Shown here in pieces: positions 6,440 to 15,947 of a DNA stretch of 38,033 nt; the first letter of the stretch is position 1; the number at the start of each line of letters is the position of its first letter. The DNA is from Oscillospiraceae bacterium (lineage in GTDB: Bacteria; Bacillota; Clostridia; Oscillospirales; Ruminococcaceae), in assembly GCA_009777445.1 (NCBI GenBank), contig WRLV01000013.1:1-38033 (forward strand). Reading direction: 5' to 3'. The notes under the pieces were generated by a model that was given only the letters and a program-made list of their open reading frames with translations, ran no database searches and had not been told where the DNA came from. Both the position numbers and the translations under genes were made by a program.

Positions 6440-6508
6440 AGCGTACACTCCTTTTTAAAAAAATATATACATAAACATAGTAAAAGGCAACAGTGTCTCC
6501 CCATTAGG

Positions 6509-6537
6509 GCTATATCCCTTTACCAAGTAAATGTCAA
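6509..6537 (-). promoter_or_regulatory. rpsO-pnp promoter
   Basis: TTGACA (6537-6532) and TATAGC (6514-6509) are 17 bp apart. The -35 box directly abuts a short GGCG-NNN-CGCC palindrome at 6540-6550 that follows the clpX stop. Confidence 0.75.
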
Positions 6538-6539
6538 CC

Positions 6540-6550
6540 GGCGAGCCGCC
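6540..6550. repeat. short palindrome GGCG-AGC-CGCC, intergenic copy
   Basis: GGCGAGCCGCC lies between the clpX stop and the rpsO -35 box. On the minus strand it reads GGCGGCTCGCCGGTTGACA, nearly identical to the copy inside dnaE (GGCGGCTCGCCGGCTGACA), so it appears to be a member of the same dispersed family. Confidence 0.55.
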
Positions 6551-6560
6551 TTTTTCGGTC

Positions 6561-7886
6561 TTAGCTTACGTTTTTTCTGCCAATTTTTTTCTTCAACGGC
6601 TCTTTTTTCTTCTCTCCGTGTGTCACCAATGGTTTTGTGCTGCCGTCAACGCATGCTGCGGTGACGGTTACTTTTTTAACTGTTTCGTCTCCCGGAACCT
6701 CAAACATAGTGTCAGAAAGCAATGCCTCTAACACAGTGCGCAATCCCCTTGCTCCCGTCTTGCGTGAAATGGTTTTCTCGGCTATTTTAACCAAAGCCTC
6801 ATCTTCAACGCAAAACTCTATTCCATCTAATTGAAAGAGATATTCATATTGTTTAATCAGCGCGTTTTTCGGCTCTTTTAAAATCCTCACAAGTGCATCG
6901 ACATCTAACTCATCTAACACCGCATTAACCGGTAAACGCCCGACTATTTCGGGAATAAGCCCATATTTCACTAAATCTTCAGGCTCAACATCATGCAACA
7001 CAGCCGCATCTTTCTTCTCTTTTTCAGACTTAATTGCCGCCCCAAACCCCATAACACTTGAATGTAGCCGCGAGTTGATAATCCTTTCAAGTCCGTCAAA
7101 CGCGCCGCCGCAAATAAACAGTATATTTTTGGTATCGATTTGAATGAAGTCTTGATGGGGGTGTTTTCTCCCCCCTTGCGGAGGAACATTCGACACTGTA
7201 CCCTCAATGATTTTTAACAACGCCTGCTGAACCCCCTCACCGCTCACGTCACGAGTGATTGAGGTGTTTTCGGAACGTCTTGATACCTTATCAATTTCAT
7301 CGATATAAATAATTCCCTGCTCTGCCGCTTCAATGTCGTAATCGGCCGCTTGAATAAGTCTCAGCAAAACATTTTCCACGTCTTCACCGACATAGCCCGC
7401 TTGAGTCAGCGTTGTCGCATCAGCAATAGCAAAAGGCACATGCAAAATATTCGCTAACGTTTGGGCGAGCATTGTTTTTCCGACACCGGTGGGGCCTAAC
7501 AGCAAGACATTGCTCTTTTGAAGCTCTACCTCTTCATCGCTCTGTTTGGTTTTTTTGTTGTTGGCTTTAAACAATGTGCGTTTATAGTGATTATAAACCG
7601 AAACGCAAAGGGTTCTTTTGGCTTTGTCCTGCCCTATTATATATTGGTCTAATATTTTCTTAATATCAACGGGAGTGACTAACTCAAAACTATCGGACTT
7701 ATCACCGCCCGATTTTGGGTTAATCAGCTCTTTTTTGTCATCTTCATCATAATCAAAAAGATAACCGTCATCAACCAACATATTGAAAGAAGCCCACACA
7801 CATTCGTTGCAGATATACCCGTTGTCGCCAAACAACATTCTTTCTACTTGACTTTCAGATTTGCCGCAAAAACTGCACTTTAACAT
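6561..7886 (-). CDS. clpX: ATP-dependent Clp protease ATPase subunit ClpX
   Basis: ClpX unfolds tagged substrates and feeds them to ClpP. The 441 residues start with the C4 zinc-binding domain (Cys4, Cys7, Cys26, Cys29). The AAA+ module follows with Walker A GPTGVGKT, pore loop GYVGE, Walker B IIYIDEID and sensor-2 region TGARGLR. The ClpP-docking IGF-type loop appears as MGF ([10 protein letters not shown]). A basic tail ([14 protein letters not shown]) is longer than usual. It is the last gene of the tig-clpP-clpX block, 37 bp after clpP, in conserved order. A short palindrome and the rpsO promoter follow its stop. Confidence 0.98.
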   Translation of the reverse strand: MLKCSFCGKSESQVERMLFGDNGYICNECVWASFNMLVDDGYLFDYDEDDKKELINPKSGGDKSDSFELVTPVDIKKILDQYIIGQDKAKRTLCVSVYNHYKRTLFKANNKKTKQSDEEVELQKSNVLLLGPTGVGKTMLAQTLANILHVPFAIADATTLTQAGYVGEDVENVLLRLIQAADYDIEAAEQGIIYIDEIDKVSRRSENTSITRDVSGEGVQQALLKIIEGTVSNVPPQGGRKHPHQDFIQIDTKNILFICGGAFDGLERIINSRLHSSVMGFGAAIKSEKEKKDAAVLHDVEPEDLVKYGLIPEIVGRLPVNAVLDELDVDALVRILKEPKNALIKQYEYLFQLDGIEFCVEDEALVKIAEKTISRKTGARGLRTVLEALLSDTMFEVPGDETVKKVTVTAACVDGSTKPLVTHGEKKKEPLKKKIGRKNVS

Positions 7887-7923
7887 AATATAACCTCAAC
7901 TATACTATACTTACTATACTACT

Positions 7924-8529
7924 CTATTTATCGTCAGAGAGTTGTTTCTTAATCATAATTTTATCCACCAAACCGTAACTAACTGCTTCCTCGGCAGTTA
8001 AAAAATTGTCGCGTTCGGTGTCTCTTTTAATTACTTCAATTGGTTGCCCTGTGTTTTCGGCAAAGATTTCGTTCATTCGGTTCTTGATATAAAGCAGTCT
8101 CTTAGTGTGAATTTCAATATCAGTGACCTGCCCTTTTGCCCCTGCCGACGGTTGATGTATCATGACCTCTGAATTTGGCAGGCAATATCTTTTCCCCTTA
8201 GCCCCTGCCGCCAACAAAAACGCCCCCATTGAAGCCGCCATTCCCATACAAATAGTGGAAACATCGCACTTAATGTAATTCATAGTATCGAAAATTGCCA
8301 TTCCATCGGTGACAGAGCCACCCGGGCTGTTTATATAAAGATATATGTCTTTATCAGAGTCCTGCCCTTCAAGGAATAACAATTGCGCCACTATAAGACT
8401 GGAAGTCACATGGTTCACCTCTTCGTGAAGCATAACAATCCTGTCATTCAACAATCTCGAATAAATGTCATAGGCTCTCTCGCCCCTGCCCGTTTGCTCT
8501 ATTACGGTTGGCACTAAACTAAGTTGCAT
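7924..8529 (-). CDS. clpP: ATP-dependent Clp protease proteolytic subunit ClpP
   Basis: This serine peptidase forms the double-ring chamber of ClpXP. The 201 residues contain the catalytic triad Ser100 (GMAASMG), His125 (MIHQPSAG) and Asp174 (TERDNFL), plus the oxyanion-region SPGGSV. The N-terminus ([22 protein letters not shown]) is standard for axial-loop ClpP. The usual hydrophobic-pocket segment IIFLG reads IVMLH, a small deviation. It lies between tig (19 bp from the tig stop) and clpX. Confidence 0.98.
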   Translation of the reverse strand: MQLSLVPTVIEQTGRGERAYDIYSRLLNDRIVMLHEEVNHVTSSLIVAQLLFLEGQDSDKDIYLYINSPGGSVTDGMAIFDTMNYIKCDVSTICMGMAASMGAFLLAAGAKGKRYCLPNSEVMIHQPSAGAKGQVTDIEIHTKRLLYIKNRMNEIFAENTGQPIEVIKRDTERDNFLTAEEAVSYGLVDKIMIKKQLSDDK

Positions 8530-8548
8530 AATTGGTCTCCTCCTCTTT

Positions 8549-9838
8549 TCAAGTCTGAATCTCTATTTCAGCGGCTTCTCTCACTATGTCGAAAGCTCTG
8601 TCGTTTAACAGGTCTTTTTTGAATGTCCCGGGCGATATAACTTTTCTTACTTCTTCAAGCGGCATTTTGTGAAGTTCGGCAAGTTTCACAAATTCTTCAT
8701 CTAACACGCTATCGGTAATATCCAACCCTTCAAGAGAAGCAATTTTTTTCAACGCAAGTTGCAATTTAACGCGACCTTCCGCTGACTGTGAAAACATTTC
8801 CCTAAATTTCTCAATTGTCACGCCCGAATGTTTCAAATAATCTTCAAGTGATAGCTCTTTTCTCAGGTTTTGGTACGCCCAATCGTTGATTAAATCGTCA
8901 ATCTTGCGTTCAAACATAACCTCGGGAATGTCCCCCTCAACCATAGTCGAGAGAAGATTTGCCAAAGTGTTGTCTATAGCGATTTTCCGCGCTTGTTCTT
9001 TTTCTTCGGCGATTTGTGTTTTTAAGTCTTCTTTTAACTCATCAATGGTATTAAACTCGCTTATGTCTTTCACAAACTCATCGTCTAACTCTGGCAGTTG
9101 AGTTTCTTTTATGCCGTTTATGCGGCATTTAAATACAGCATCTTTGCTTGCTAATTCTTCGGGATTGTAATCAGCGGGGAATGTGACATTTACATCAAAT
9201 TCATCACCGAGTGCTCTGTCAACTAACTGCTCTTCAAAGCCGGGTATAAACCTTCTGCTACCTATTTCAAGAGTAAAGTTCTCTGCCGAACCGCCATCGA
9301 AGGGAACGCCGTCACAAAATCCCTCAAAATCAAATGTTATGGTATCTGTTGTTTTGGTTTTTCGTTCACCTGCATCAATTATCCGCGCGCCTTTTTTCCT
9401 AAGCCCTTCAAGCTTAGCGGAAATATCAGAATCGGTAACAGTATTGGACTCAACAGGCACTTTTAAACCGCGATAACCGCTTATATTTATCTCAGGCTCG
9501 GTAATAAAGCACGCCTTAACCACAATGCCGTCTTTTTTGTCAAGCGAAACAACTTCTATGTCTTTAATATCAACAACTTCTAATTCTAACTGTTTAACCA
9601 CCCAATCAACCATTTTCGGATAGAGATTGTTAACGGCATCTTCATAAAAAATATTCTCGCCGTATTGGTTTTCAATCATTTTGCGCGATGCCTTGCCTTT
9701 TCTGAACCCGGGGACTTGAAATTTCGCCTTTTTCTTCAAAAACGCGGCTTGAAGTTGTTCTTCAAGCTCTGCGGCATCTGCTTTAAATTCCGCTTCAACT
9801 GTGTTAACCTGAGCTACCTTGTTTGAAATGATTTCCAT
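8549..9838 (-). CDS. tig: trigger factor (ribosome-bound chaperone and prolyl isomerase)
   Basis: Trigger factor binds ribosomal protein L23 at the exit tunnel and shields nascent chains. The 429 residues show the ribosome-binding domain with the loop [10 protein letters not shown] (residues 44-53; the usual Pro after GFRxGK is Ala-Ser here). An FKBP-like domain ([21 protein letters not shown]..., about 150-240) and the helical C-terminal chaperone domain follow. The start MEIISNK at 9838 is chosen because AAGGTG lies 7 bases upstream; the ATG seven codons earlier has no site of its own. Upstream is a metallophosphoesterase gene (26 bp gap), downstream clpP. Confidence 0.96.
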   Translation of the reverse strand: MEIISNKVAQVNTVEAEFKADAAELEEQLQAAFLKKKAKFQVPGFRKGKASRKMIENQYGENIFYEDAVNNLYPKMVDWVVKQLELEVVDIKDIEVVSLDKKDGIVVKACFITEPEINISGYRGLKVPVESNTVTDSDISAKLEGLRKKGARIIDAGERKTKTTDTITFDFEGFCDGVPFDGGSAENFTLEIGSRRFIPGFEEQLVDRALGDEFDVNVTFPADYNPEELASKDAVFKCRINGIKETQLPELDDEFVKDISEFNTIDELKEDLKTQIAEEKEQARKIAIDNTLANLLSTMVEGDIPEVMFERKIDDLINDWAYQNLRKELSLEDYLKHSGVTIEKFREMFSQSAEGRVKLQLALKKIASLEGLDITDSVLDEEFVKLAELHKMPLEEVRKVISPGTFKKDLLNDRAFDIVREAAEIEIQT

Positions 9839-9864
9839 TTTTTGACACCTTCCCGCCATACGGC

Positions 9865-10566
9865 TTATTTAATATTAATATATTTGGGGGTGAACTCAAT
9901 TAAGTCTGCCGAAACAGCGTGAAAAGTTATTCCCCCGCTTTCTCCTGTAAAGGCTTTGTGCGCCCCCACACCGTGAATATGAGCGTAATAACAATGCTTT
10001 ATATTATATTTTTCAAGAACCTCTAAGATGTAATAGTTTTTCTCTTGCGCATAAATCGGCGGATAGTGTAAGAAAACAAGCAGTTCTTCGTCCTTTTTAT
10101 GTTTCAGAGCATCTTTGAGCGACATTTCGAGCCGCCCCGCTTCTCGCGCCAATATTTTTTTGTCAAATTCTTCTTGCGTTTCATTAATCCAACCTCTTGA
10201 ACCGCAAATCATAACACCGTCAACTTGATATGAATTGTTGCTTAATATTTGTATGTTGTCTAACTGATTTTGTTGGAGAAAACTGTTCATCTTAGCGGCG
10301 GTAGTCCACCAATAATCATGATTACCTTTTATTATAATCTTCTTGCCTTTTAATTCATCGTTTATAAACAAAAAATCTTCATATGCTTGATGCAAAGTCA
10401 TTCCCCACGAAACATCGCCGACAATAACCACAGTGTCATCGTCATTCACGAGCGCGTTCCAGTTAACAAGAAGGCGTTCAATATAATTAGACCACCCGTA
10501 AAATTTATCCATCGGCTTATCACAACCAAAAGATAAATGAAGGTCTCCAATCGCAAAAAGAGCCAT
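9865..10566 (-). CDS. calcineurin-like metallophosphoesterase
   Basis: The metal-binding motifs of the family are all visible: GDLHL (Asp8, His10), VGDVSWG, KGNHDYWW, LHYPP and YAHIHG. The 233-residue length and the DLHLSFG/GDVSWGM pattern resemble the YpbG-type group of Firmicutes, whose substrate is not established. There is no signal peptide, so it is cytoplasmic. Its ATG directly follows the thrC stop with no gap, implying translational coupling, and tig follows by 26 bp. Confidence 0.9.
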   Translation of the reverse strand: MALFAIGDLHLSFGCDKPMDKFYGWSNYIERLLVNWNALVNDDDTVVIVGDVSWGMTLHQAYEDFLFINDELKGKKIIIKGNHDYWWTTAAKMNSFLQQNQLDNIQILSNNSYQVDGVMICGSRGWINETQEEFDKKILAREAGRLEMSLKDALKHKKDEELLVFLHYPPIYAQEKNYYILEVLEKYNIKHCYYAHIHGVGAHKAFTGESGGITFHAVSADLIEFTPKYINIK

Positions 10567-12102
10567 CTATATAAACTCCATAACCGCGTTGGCTAACTCG
10601 TGCTTTTCAAACGTTTGATTGAATCTAATCTCTTTGTCTTTAGTCTGTCTCAGTGCGCCGGGCATTTTAACGCCGGTTAACCGCTCAATTATTTCAGCCT
10701 TTTCAAATTCGTCTGCTTTATTTACGCTATGTTCATCTATTTCTAAAGACGTGAAAACAGCGTTAACAAACTTATATGGGTTCGCAGTTGATGCAATAAC
10801 AGTCAGCGTTTTGTCGCCCGTTTTCAAAACGTAATCTTCATACACTTTAAAAGCAACCGCCGTATGGGTGTCTAAAAGTTCGCGGTGTTCGTCAAAAACC
10901 GACTTCACGGTTTTCATAGTCATTGTCTCGTCACAAAAACCGCCATAAAATAAATCGTTAATTTTATTTTTCAGAGCATCGGGCACGCGGTATTCGCCTT
11001 TATTTTTAAGCTCACCAAACCACTGTGCAATTTTCTTGTCATCTCTGTCGCTTAACAGATACAAAAGCCGTTCTAAGTTACTTGAAATTAAAATATCCAT
11101 AGACGGCGAAACGGTGGAAACAAACTCACGGTTTCGATTATACACGCCGCTGTTGATAAAATCAGTCAAGACATTATTAGAATTTGAAGCGCAAATCAAT
11201 TTGCCGACCGGCAGTCCCATCTCTTTTGCAAAATACGCCGCCAAGATGTTCCCAAAATTTCCGGTGGGAACGGCAATATTTATTTTGGAATGTCCTTTCT
11301 GTGAGAGCTGAACATACGCATAAATGTAATACACAATTTGGGGCAACAACCTTCCCCAGTTAATCGAGTTCGCGCTGGATAAAACTATATTTTTTTGCGC
11401 AAGCGCGCTTTTTATCTTAGCATCGGTAAAAATATCTTTAACGGCATTTTGGCAATCGTCAAAGTTACCGTTAACGGCGCAAACCCCCACGTTAGAGCCT
11501 TCTTGTGTAACCATTTGGCGTTTTTGCATTTCGCTCACCCCGTTTTCGGGATAGAACACCATTATCCGCGTGCCGGGGACATCTTTAAATCCTTCAAGCG
11601 CGGCTTTCCCGGTGTCACCTGAAGTCGCAACAAGAATAAGCGTTTCTTTGCCGCCACCGGCAGAAGCCGCTGCCCCCAAGGCAGAAGCTGCCCCCAAGGC
11701 AGAAGCTGCCCCCAGGACCTTTTCGGCTGAAATAGTCATCAAATACGGCAAAACCTGCAAAGCCATATCTTTAAAAGCACAAGTCGGCCCATGCCAAAGC
11801 TCTAATGAAACCGGCCCGTTATCTATCTGTGACAGCCGTATAATTCCATCGTCAAAATTGTCGCCATACGCATTATTCACCGCATGGGCTATTTCTTCAT
11901 CGGTAAAATCGGTAAGATATAACTTAAAAATCTCAAACGCCAAATCAGAATATTTCATGCCGACATAAGCCTTAAGATTGTCTTTTGTAATCTTAGGAAT
12001 ACTCTCGGGAACAAACAAACCGCCATCGTCCGAAAGACCCTTCGCAATAGCAAGCGCACTACTCACCGACACACTACCATCACGAGTACTCGTATATTTC
12101 AT
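10567..12102 (-). CDS. thrC: threonine synthase with 6-residue repeat insertion
   Basis: This PLP enzyme converts O-phosphohomoserine to threonine. Key parts are the PLP lysine Lys111 in GPTCAFKDMALQ, the phosphate-cup SGDTGKAALEGF (about 161-172) and NSINWGRLLPQIVYY. The 511-residue length is near the family norm. An unusual stretch at residues 130-148 consists of three units of LGAAS(A)A encoded by an 18-21 bp tandem repeat, in a loop just before the strand TLILVATSGDTG; homologues that I know of go directly from the helix to this strand. It sits 22 bp after yraN, an unusual place for an amino-acid gene, within the ribosome-maturation run. The ribosome site is weak (GGTGTG). Confidence 0.95.
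   Translation of the reverse strand: MKYTSTRDGSVSVSSALAIAKGLSDDGGLFVPESIPKITKDNLKAYVGMKYSDLAFEIFKLYLTDFTDEEIAHAVNNAYGDNFDDGIIRLSQIDNGPVSLELWHGPTCAFKDMALQVLPYLMTISAEKVLGAASALGAASALGAAASAGGGKETLILVATSGDTGKAALEGFKDVPGTRIMVFYPENGVSEMQKRQMVTQEGSNVGVCAVNGNFDDCQNAVKDIFTDAKIKSALAQKNIVLSSANSINWGRLLPQIVYYIYAYVQLSQKGHSKINIAVPTGNFGNILAAYFAKEMGLPVGKLICASNSNNVLTDFINSGVYNRNREFVSTVSPSMDILISSNLERLLYLLSDRDDKKIAQWFGELKNKGEYRVPDALKNKINDLFYGGFCDETMTMKTVKSVFDEHRELLDTHTAVAFKVYEDYVLKTGDKTLTVIASTANPYKFVNAVFTSLEIDEHSVNKADEFEKAEIIERLTGVKMPGALRQTKDKEIRFNQTFEKHELANAVMEFI
11659..11715. repeat. 18-bp tandem repeat in thrC, three units
   Basis: Units GGCAGAAGCTGCCCCCAA occur at 11680-11697 and, with one change, 11698-11715; a first unit at 11659-11679 has an extra 3 bp. 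Each contains the short palindrome GGCAG-AAG-CTGCC, so unit and hairpin spread together. All are in frame. Confidence 0.9.
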
Positions 12103-12124
12103 CTTTCAACACACCAACCCTTCG

Positions 12125-12514
12125 TCAATTGCCAAACACCCCAAACCCTTTTGTCGTTCCATCGAACGCATCGGGATAATAGGTGATTTTGCTGTTTGTT
12201 CCGCTGACTTCGACCTCAGCAACGTCAAACCTCAAAGGCATTTCGACACTACATTCATTCATTAAATAAATTTCTGCTGTTTTTACTATTTTGTTTTGCT
12301 TTTTATAGTCAATTGCTTGAATACCTCTTATCATGCTTCCCTTTTTGCGGGTTTTTACCTCGACAAACATCAAAGTTTCATTGTGTTTGGCTATTATATC
12401 AATTTCACCGCACTTTTGACGGTAATTGCGTTTAAGCACTGTAGCCCCGTTTTGTTCTAAATACTCACACACTAAATTTTCACCGGCTTCACCGCGTTCT
12501 TTCTTGTTGTTCAT
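12125..12514 (-). CDS. yraN: YraN-family (UPF0102) endonuclease-like protein
   Basis: The 129 residues carry the restriction-nuclease-like fold signature of this family: a helix with GEAGENLVCEYLEQNGA, then CGEIDIIAKH and MFVEVKTRK, giving the E..D..E-x-K active-site pattern. Its role is uncertain; it is commonly found next to rnhB and linked to DNA processing. The ATG overlaps the rnhB stop (ATGA), so the two are coupled. thrC follows 22 bp later. Confidence 0.92.
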   Translation of the reverse strand: MNNKKERGEAGENLVCEYLEQNGATVLKRNYRQKCGEIDIIAKHNETLMFVEVKTRKKGSMIRGIQAIDYKKQNKIVKTAEIYLMNECSVEMPLRFDVAEVEVSGTNSKITYYPDAFDGTTKGFGVFGN

Positions 12515-13167
12515 AAAAAGCTCTTTCTATGCACAGGCGTAGGGCCGTGTTCTCTCAACATTTGATAATGCAGTGCCGTGCCGTAGCCTTTGTGCTTTTC
12601 AAACCCATACTGTGGATATTCAAGTGCGAGTTTTTCCATATACAAATCACGCTCAACCTTAGCGATAATCGAAGCCGCCGCAATGCACGCACTCACGCCA
12701 TCGCCCTTGACAATAGCTTCAACCGTCGAGCCGACGGTGGCAGATTTATCCCCCTGTGTAGGTGATGAATTTTCACTAAGCGTCCCCTCAGAAATTTCAG
12801 GTGCGCGGTTTCCGTCAATCAGAAAGTGGCACTTTTTGTTAAGAGCAAAGCGTTCGCAAACCCTTTTCATTGCCAACATGGTTGCCCCTAATATATTAAG
12901 CTGTTCTATTTCTTCAATCGTTGCGGTTGCGACATGAACCTCAACAGCAATGTTTTTGATTTGCTCATAAAGAAGGGCTCTTTTTTTAGGGGTAAGCTTT
13001 TTGCTGTCGTTAAGACCTACCAATTCCGTTCCACAGCAATTCCCGGGCAATATTACACCGGTGGCAAAGACATCACCTGCAAGCGGGCCTCTCCCTGCCT
13101 CGTCAATCCCACAAATTAAAGCGAATTCTTCTCTCTTCTTGCTGTCAAATAAAAATAATTCACTCAA
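12511..13167 (-). CDS. rnhB: ribonuclease HII with in-frame palindrome insertion
   Basis: RNase HII removes ribonucleotides from DNA and RNA primers. Active-site residues are Asp22-Glu23 in CGIDEAGRGPLAG, Asp54 in NDSKKLT, Asp118 in HFLIDGN, and the AAASIIAKVERD block. The start is a TTG at 13167 with AAGGAGT five bases upstream, overlapping the rbgA stop by four bases. Residues about 124-149 (starting EISEGTLSEN and ending SATVGSTVE) are an extra segment between the catalytic LIDGNRAP and EAIVKGDG, where homologues have only a short linker. Its DNA contains a 17-bp palindrome related to those in dnaE and ygiQ. Confidence 0.95.
   Translation of the reverse strand: MSELFLFDSKKREEFALICGIDEAGRGPLAGDVFATGVILPGNCCGTELVGLNDSKKLTPKKRALLYEQIKNIAVEVHVATATIEEIEQLNILGATMLAMKRVCERFALNKKCHFLIDGNRAPEISEGTLSENSSPTQGDKSATVGSTVEAIVKGDGVSACIAAASIIAKVERDLYMEKLALEYPQYGFEKHKGYGTALHYQMLREHGPTPVHRKSFL
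12722..12738. repeat. short palindrome in rnhB (ACCGTCG-AGC-CGACGGT)
   Basis: Perfect 7-bp arms with a 3-bp loop. On the coding strand the 18-mer CCACCGTCGGCTCGACGG differs from the dnaE copy CCACCGGCGGCTCGCCGG at two positions that pair with each other, so pairing is kept. It encodes T-V-G-S-T. Confidence 0.75.
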
Positions 13168-14018
13168 AACGTACTCCTTAACTCACTTGGAGTTTCTAAG
13201 CTTATTCTCCCTATTTTGCCGCCCCTAAACTCGTCAATCAACGCCACCGCCGCCCTCTCAATATCAGGCTTTCCACCTGACATCAACATGCCCCTTACTT
13301 TAGAGATAGCAGATAAAATATTCTCTTTCTCTTTAAGCTTAAAGCGTTCTGTAAACGGCTGAGGATATTTTAGCAGGAGTTCTTCTGCTAATTTAGTGGC
13401 AAGAGTCACGGTGTCCATTACTTCATCTTTGATTGCCCCCGTGAAAGCAAGTTTTAAGGCAACATTTTCATCTTCAAACTTGTGCCAAAGAATACCCGGC
13501 ATGTCTAACAGCTCTATTTCTTTATCAATGTCCACCCATTGTTTTCCGCGTGTTACTCCCGGGCGGTCGCCGACTGCGGTCTTTTTGGCGTTCGCCATGC
13601 GGTTTATAAACGACGACTTCCCGACATTCGGGATTCCCGTCACCATGATTCTAAGCTTCATTCCCGACATGCCTTTTTCGCGCCGTCTTTGCAACTGCGC
13701 GGACAATTCGCGTTTCAAAAGCGGTAAGAAATTTTTCAAACCCTTTCCGCTTCGACAGTCACAAGCAAGCACAGACATTCCGACACTCTCGTAATATTTT
13801 TTCCACTCAGCGGTAACTTGAGCATCGGCATAATCTGCTTTGTTCATAAGGATTACCCGCGGCTTACTTCCCGTCAACTCGTCAAGAATAGGGTTTCTTG
13901 AGGATTGTGGACAGCGCGCATCGGTAATTTCTACAACCGCATCACACAGCTTTATATCAGACTCAATCATGCGGCGAGTCTTTGTCATATGCCCAGGGTA
14001 CCATTGTATACTACTCAT
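13164..14018 (-). CDS. rbgA: ribosome biogenesis GTPase RbgA (YlqF)
   Basis: RbgA helps late 50S assembly. It is a circularly permuted GTPase: G4 (LMNKAD) precedes G1 (GIPNVGKSSFINR) and G3 (DMPGIL). The N-terminus IQWYPGHMTKTRR is the family signature with its catalytic His. The 284-residue length and C-terminal ANTAR-like helical domain are standard. The ribosome site GGAG lies inside the lepB 3' end, and its stop overlaps the TTG start of rnhB. The order rplS-lepB-rbgA-rnhB-yraN is widely conserved in Firmicutes. Confidence 0.97.
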   Translation of the reverse strand: MSSIQWYPGHMTKTRRMIESDIKLCDAVVEITDARCPQSSRNPILDELTGSKPRVILMNKADYADAQVTAEWKKYYESVGMSVLACDCRSGKGLKNFLPLLKRELSAQLQRRREKGMSGMKLRIMVTGIPNVGKSSFINRMANAKKTAVGDRPGVTRGKQWVDIDKEIELLDMPGILWHKFEDENVALKLAFTGAIKDEVMDTVTLATKLAEELLLKYPQPFTERFKLKEKENILSAISKVRGMLMSGGKPDIERAAVALIDEFRGGKIGRISLETPSELRSTF

Positions 14019-14020
14019 TT

Positions 14021-14608
14021 TTAATACAAATCTCCAAGATACGAAAACGGCAAGATGCGGTAAATCGCCTTTCCGACAATATAGTTCTTATTTACCGTTC
14101 CGACTGTGGGCGAACGGCTGTCAAGAGAGTTCATGCGGTTGTCACCCAACACATAAACCGAATCCTCAGGAACCACAACCACTTCAAGCTCACCCGAAAA
14201 AGTATAGTCGTTTATCATATGCCCGTCTTCATAAATCACCCCGCCCCTCTCGACAGTCTCAAGGGGTTGGTTATTTCGATAGACAATACCGCCGATAGAA
14301 TCTACATAAATCCTGTCACCGGGTAAGCCCACAACCCGTTTTACAATGGGCTTTCCCGTTTCAAACATCTCGTTGTGCAGGCTCACCGCTTGAAGCACAA
14401 TTATGTCATTATAATCAGGCTCATAAAAGAGATTACTTATAATGAGATAATCGTTGTCATGAAGCGTAGGCTCCATTGACCTTCCGTCAACCCTTGACAC
14501 CCTTGCGGTAAATGTCATTATAAGCACAATAAAAACGAAGGGAAGAAAAAGAGTTTCAACCCATTCATAAATATCATAGAGGAGTGATTTCTTTCTTGTA
14601 TTTCCCAT
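14021..14608 (-). CDS. lepB: signal peptidase I
   Basis: This membrane serine protease cleaves secretory signal peptides. It has one N-terminal membrane segment (LFLPFVFIVLIMTFTARV), the nucleophile Ser in DGRSMEPTL, the general-base Lys in VKRVVGLPGD and the conserved GDNRMNSLDSR box. The 195 residues fit the short Gram-positive type. It is followed after 2 bases by rbgA and preceded by rplS with an 18-bp gap, as in the conserved cluster. Confidence 0.97.
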   Translation of the reverse strand: MGNTRKKSLLYDIYEWVETLFLPFVFIVLIMTFTARVSRVDGRSMEPTLHDNDYLIISNLFYEPDYNDIIVLQAVSLHNEMFETGKPIVKRVVGLPGDRIYVDSIGGIVYRNNQPLETVERGGVIYEDGHMINDYTFSGELEVVVVPEDSVYVLGDNRMNSLDSRSPTVGTVNKNYIVGKAIYRILPFSYLGDLY

Positions 14609-14626
14609 TACAACTAACTCTTAAAT

Positions 14627-14971
14627 CTAATTATATTTAGATTTAACCTTAGCGGCCTTCCCTACTCTGTTTCTCAGATAATAAAGTTTTGCCCTTCTGA
14701 CTTTACCTTCGCGCACTATCTCAACCTTCTCAACCGACGGCGAATGTAAGGGGAACACCCTCTCAACGCCGACACCGTGCGAAACGCGGCGAACAGTGAA
14801 GTTTTCGTTTACACCACCATGTTTTTTAGCAATGACCGTACCCTCAAAAAGTTGGATTCTCGCTTTCGCCCCCTCTTGAATTTTCACGTGAACCTTAACG
14901 GTATCACCGATTTCAAATTTAGGCGGCTGAGCTTTAATACTGCTTTGTTCAATAATTTTTAACGCTTCCAT
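14627..14971 (-). CDS. rplS: 50S ribosomal protein L19
   Basis: L19 lies at the interface of the ribosomal subunits. The 114 residues show [54 protein letters not shown] and the basic [18 protein letters not shown] precedes the ATG, and a small GCACT-TT-AGTGC hairpin lies between promoter and ribosome site (14995-15002 region), a possible leader control site. It heads the long minus-strand run down to clpX. Confidence 0.98.
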   Translation of the reverse strand: MEALKIIEQSSIKAQPPKFEIGDTVKVHVKIQEGAKARIQLFEGTVIAKKHGGVNENFTVRRVSHGVGVERVFPLHSPSVEKVEIVREGKVRRAKLYYLRNRVGKAAKVKSKYN

Positions 14972-15026
14972 TTAAAATATACCCTTTCTGCACTAAAGTG
15001 CGATTAATATAAAAACACATTAATAC

Positions 15027-15055
15027 ATGATAACATACTTTTCTTAAAAAATCAA
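15027..15055 (-). promoter_or_regulatory. rplS operon promoter
   Basis: TTGATT (15055-15050) and TATCAT (15032-15027) have 17-bp spacing on the minus strand, about 55 bp before rplS. The surrounding 15056-15131 is very A/T-rich and non-coding; TTTTTGTTTTATTT repeats are seen but no clear terminator for proC. Confidence 0.75.
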
Positions 15056-15131
15056 GTGTTTTTCCAATATTTTTTTGTCGCTTATTATTTTTGTTTTATT
15101 TTTGTTTTATTTTTGGAATGTCTTGTGGCTT

Positions 15132-15947
15132 TTACACCTGCCCGGCAGATAGTTCTATCGCCCTTTCGGTGCAAGCAGTGCAAGCGCGTGTCACGGCTGT
15201 TTCGAGACCATTCTCACGCAATTTTTCAAGCCCAGCGATGGTAGTCCCCCCTTTGCTTGAAACTTGTTCGATAAGCTGTTCGACTGTCAGCCCCGAACTT
15301 ATAAGCATGTTCGCCGCCCCGATAAGACTTTGGGCGAAAAGTTTTTTTGCGGCCTGTTGCTCAATTTCATTTGCTTGAGCGTACTCTAAAAACCCTTGCG
15401 CAAACAGATAAATAAAAGCAGGAGAGCTTCCGTTTATACAGATTATATGATTCATCTGACTAAGCGGAATTGTCGCGGTAATTCCCGAGGTTTCAAAAAT
15501 CGCACGCACGGCGTTAAATTCTTCAACCGAAGTCATCTCATCAAAAGCTAAAGCGGTCGCCCCACACCTTAGCATGAGCGGAGTGTTCGGCATAGCCAAA
15601 ACTATTTTCGCTTTTTGATTGTTCAGTCTTTCGCGTATAAAGTCAACAGTTATTCCGGCGCAGACCGAGACAAGCACAGAGTCGCTCGATATAGAATCAG
15701 CTGTTTCGTCTAACAATTCGCCTAACTGTTGGGGTTTTACCATTAGAAAGACATACTCACACGAACAGACGACTTCCTTAGCACTTTGTGTAAATATTAC
15801 ATTGCTTGACATTCCCTCAATAACAGCCTTTTTAGAAACATCAATATCATAGACGTAAATTTTATAATCCGCGCTGTCTGCCGCCACAAGGGATTTGATT
15901 AAAGCTAACCCCATATTTCCGGCACCGATGAAACCTATTTTTTTCAT
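15132..15947 (-). CDS. proC: pyrroline-5-carboxylate reductase
   Basis: It catalyses the last step of proline synthesis with NAD(P)H. The 271 residues begin with the Rossmann motif GFIGAGNMGLALIKSL and contain MVKPQQL, RLNNQKAKIVLAMPNTP, NGSSPAFIYLFAQGF and the C-terminal signature SKGGTTIAGLEKLRENG. All are standard for the family. Its ATG overlaps the folT stop (ATGA). It closes a three-gene run pfkA-folT-proC. Confidence 0.97.
   Translation of the reverse strand: MKKIGFIGAGNMGLALIKSLVAADSADYKIYVYDIDVSKKAVIEGMSSNVIFTQSAKEVVCSCEYVFLMVKPQQLGELLDETADSISSDSVLVSVCAGITVDFIRERLNNQKAKIVLAMPNTPLMLRCGATALAFDEMTSVEEFNAVRAIFETSGITATIPLSQMNHIICINGSSPAFIYLFAQGFLEYAQANEIEQQAAKKLFAQSLIGAANMLISSGLTVEQLIEQVSSKGGTTIAGLEKLRENGLETAVTRACTACTERAIELSAGQV

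Noticed and set aside
6440-6508. Known S15 leader or riboswitch before rpsO
   Set aside because: No structure or consensus that I recognise in the 60-nt leader.
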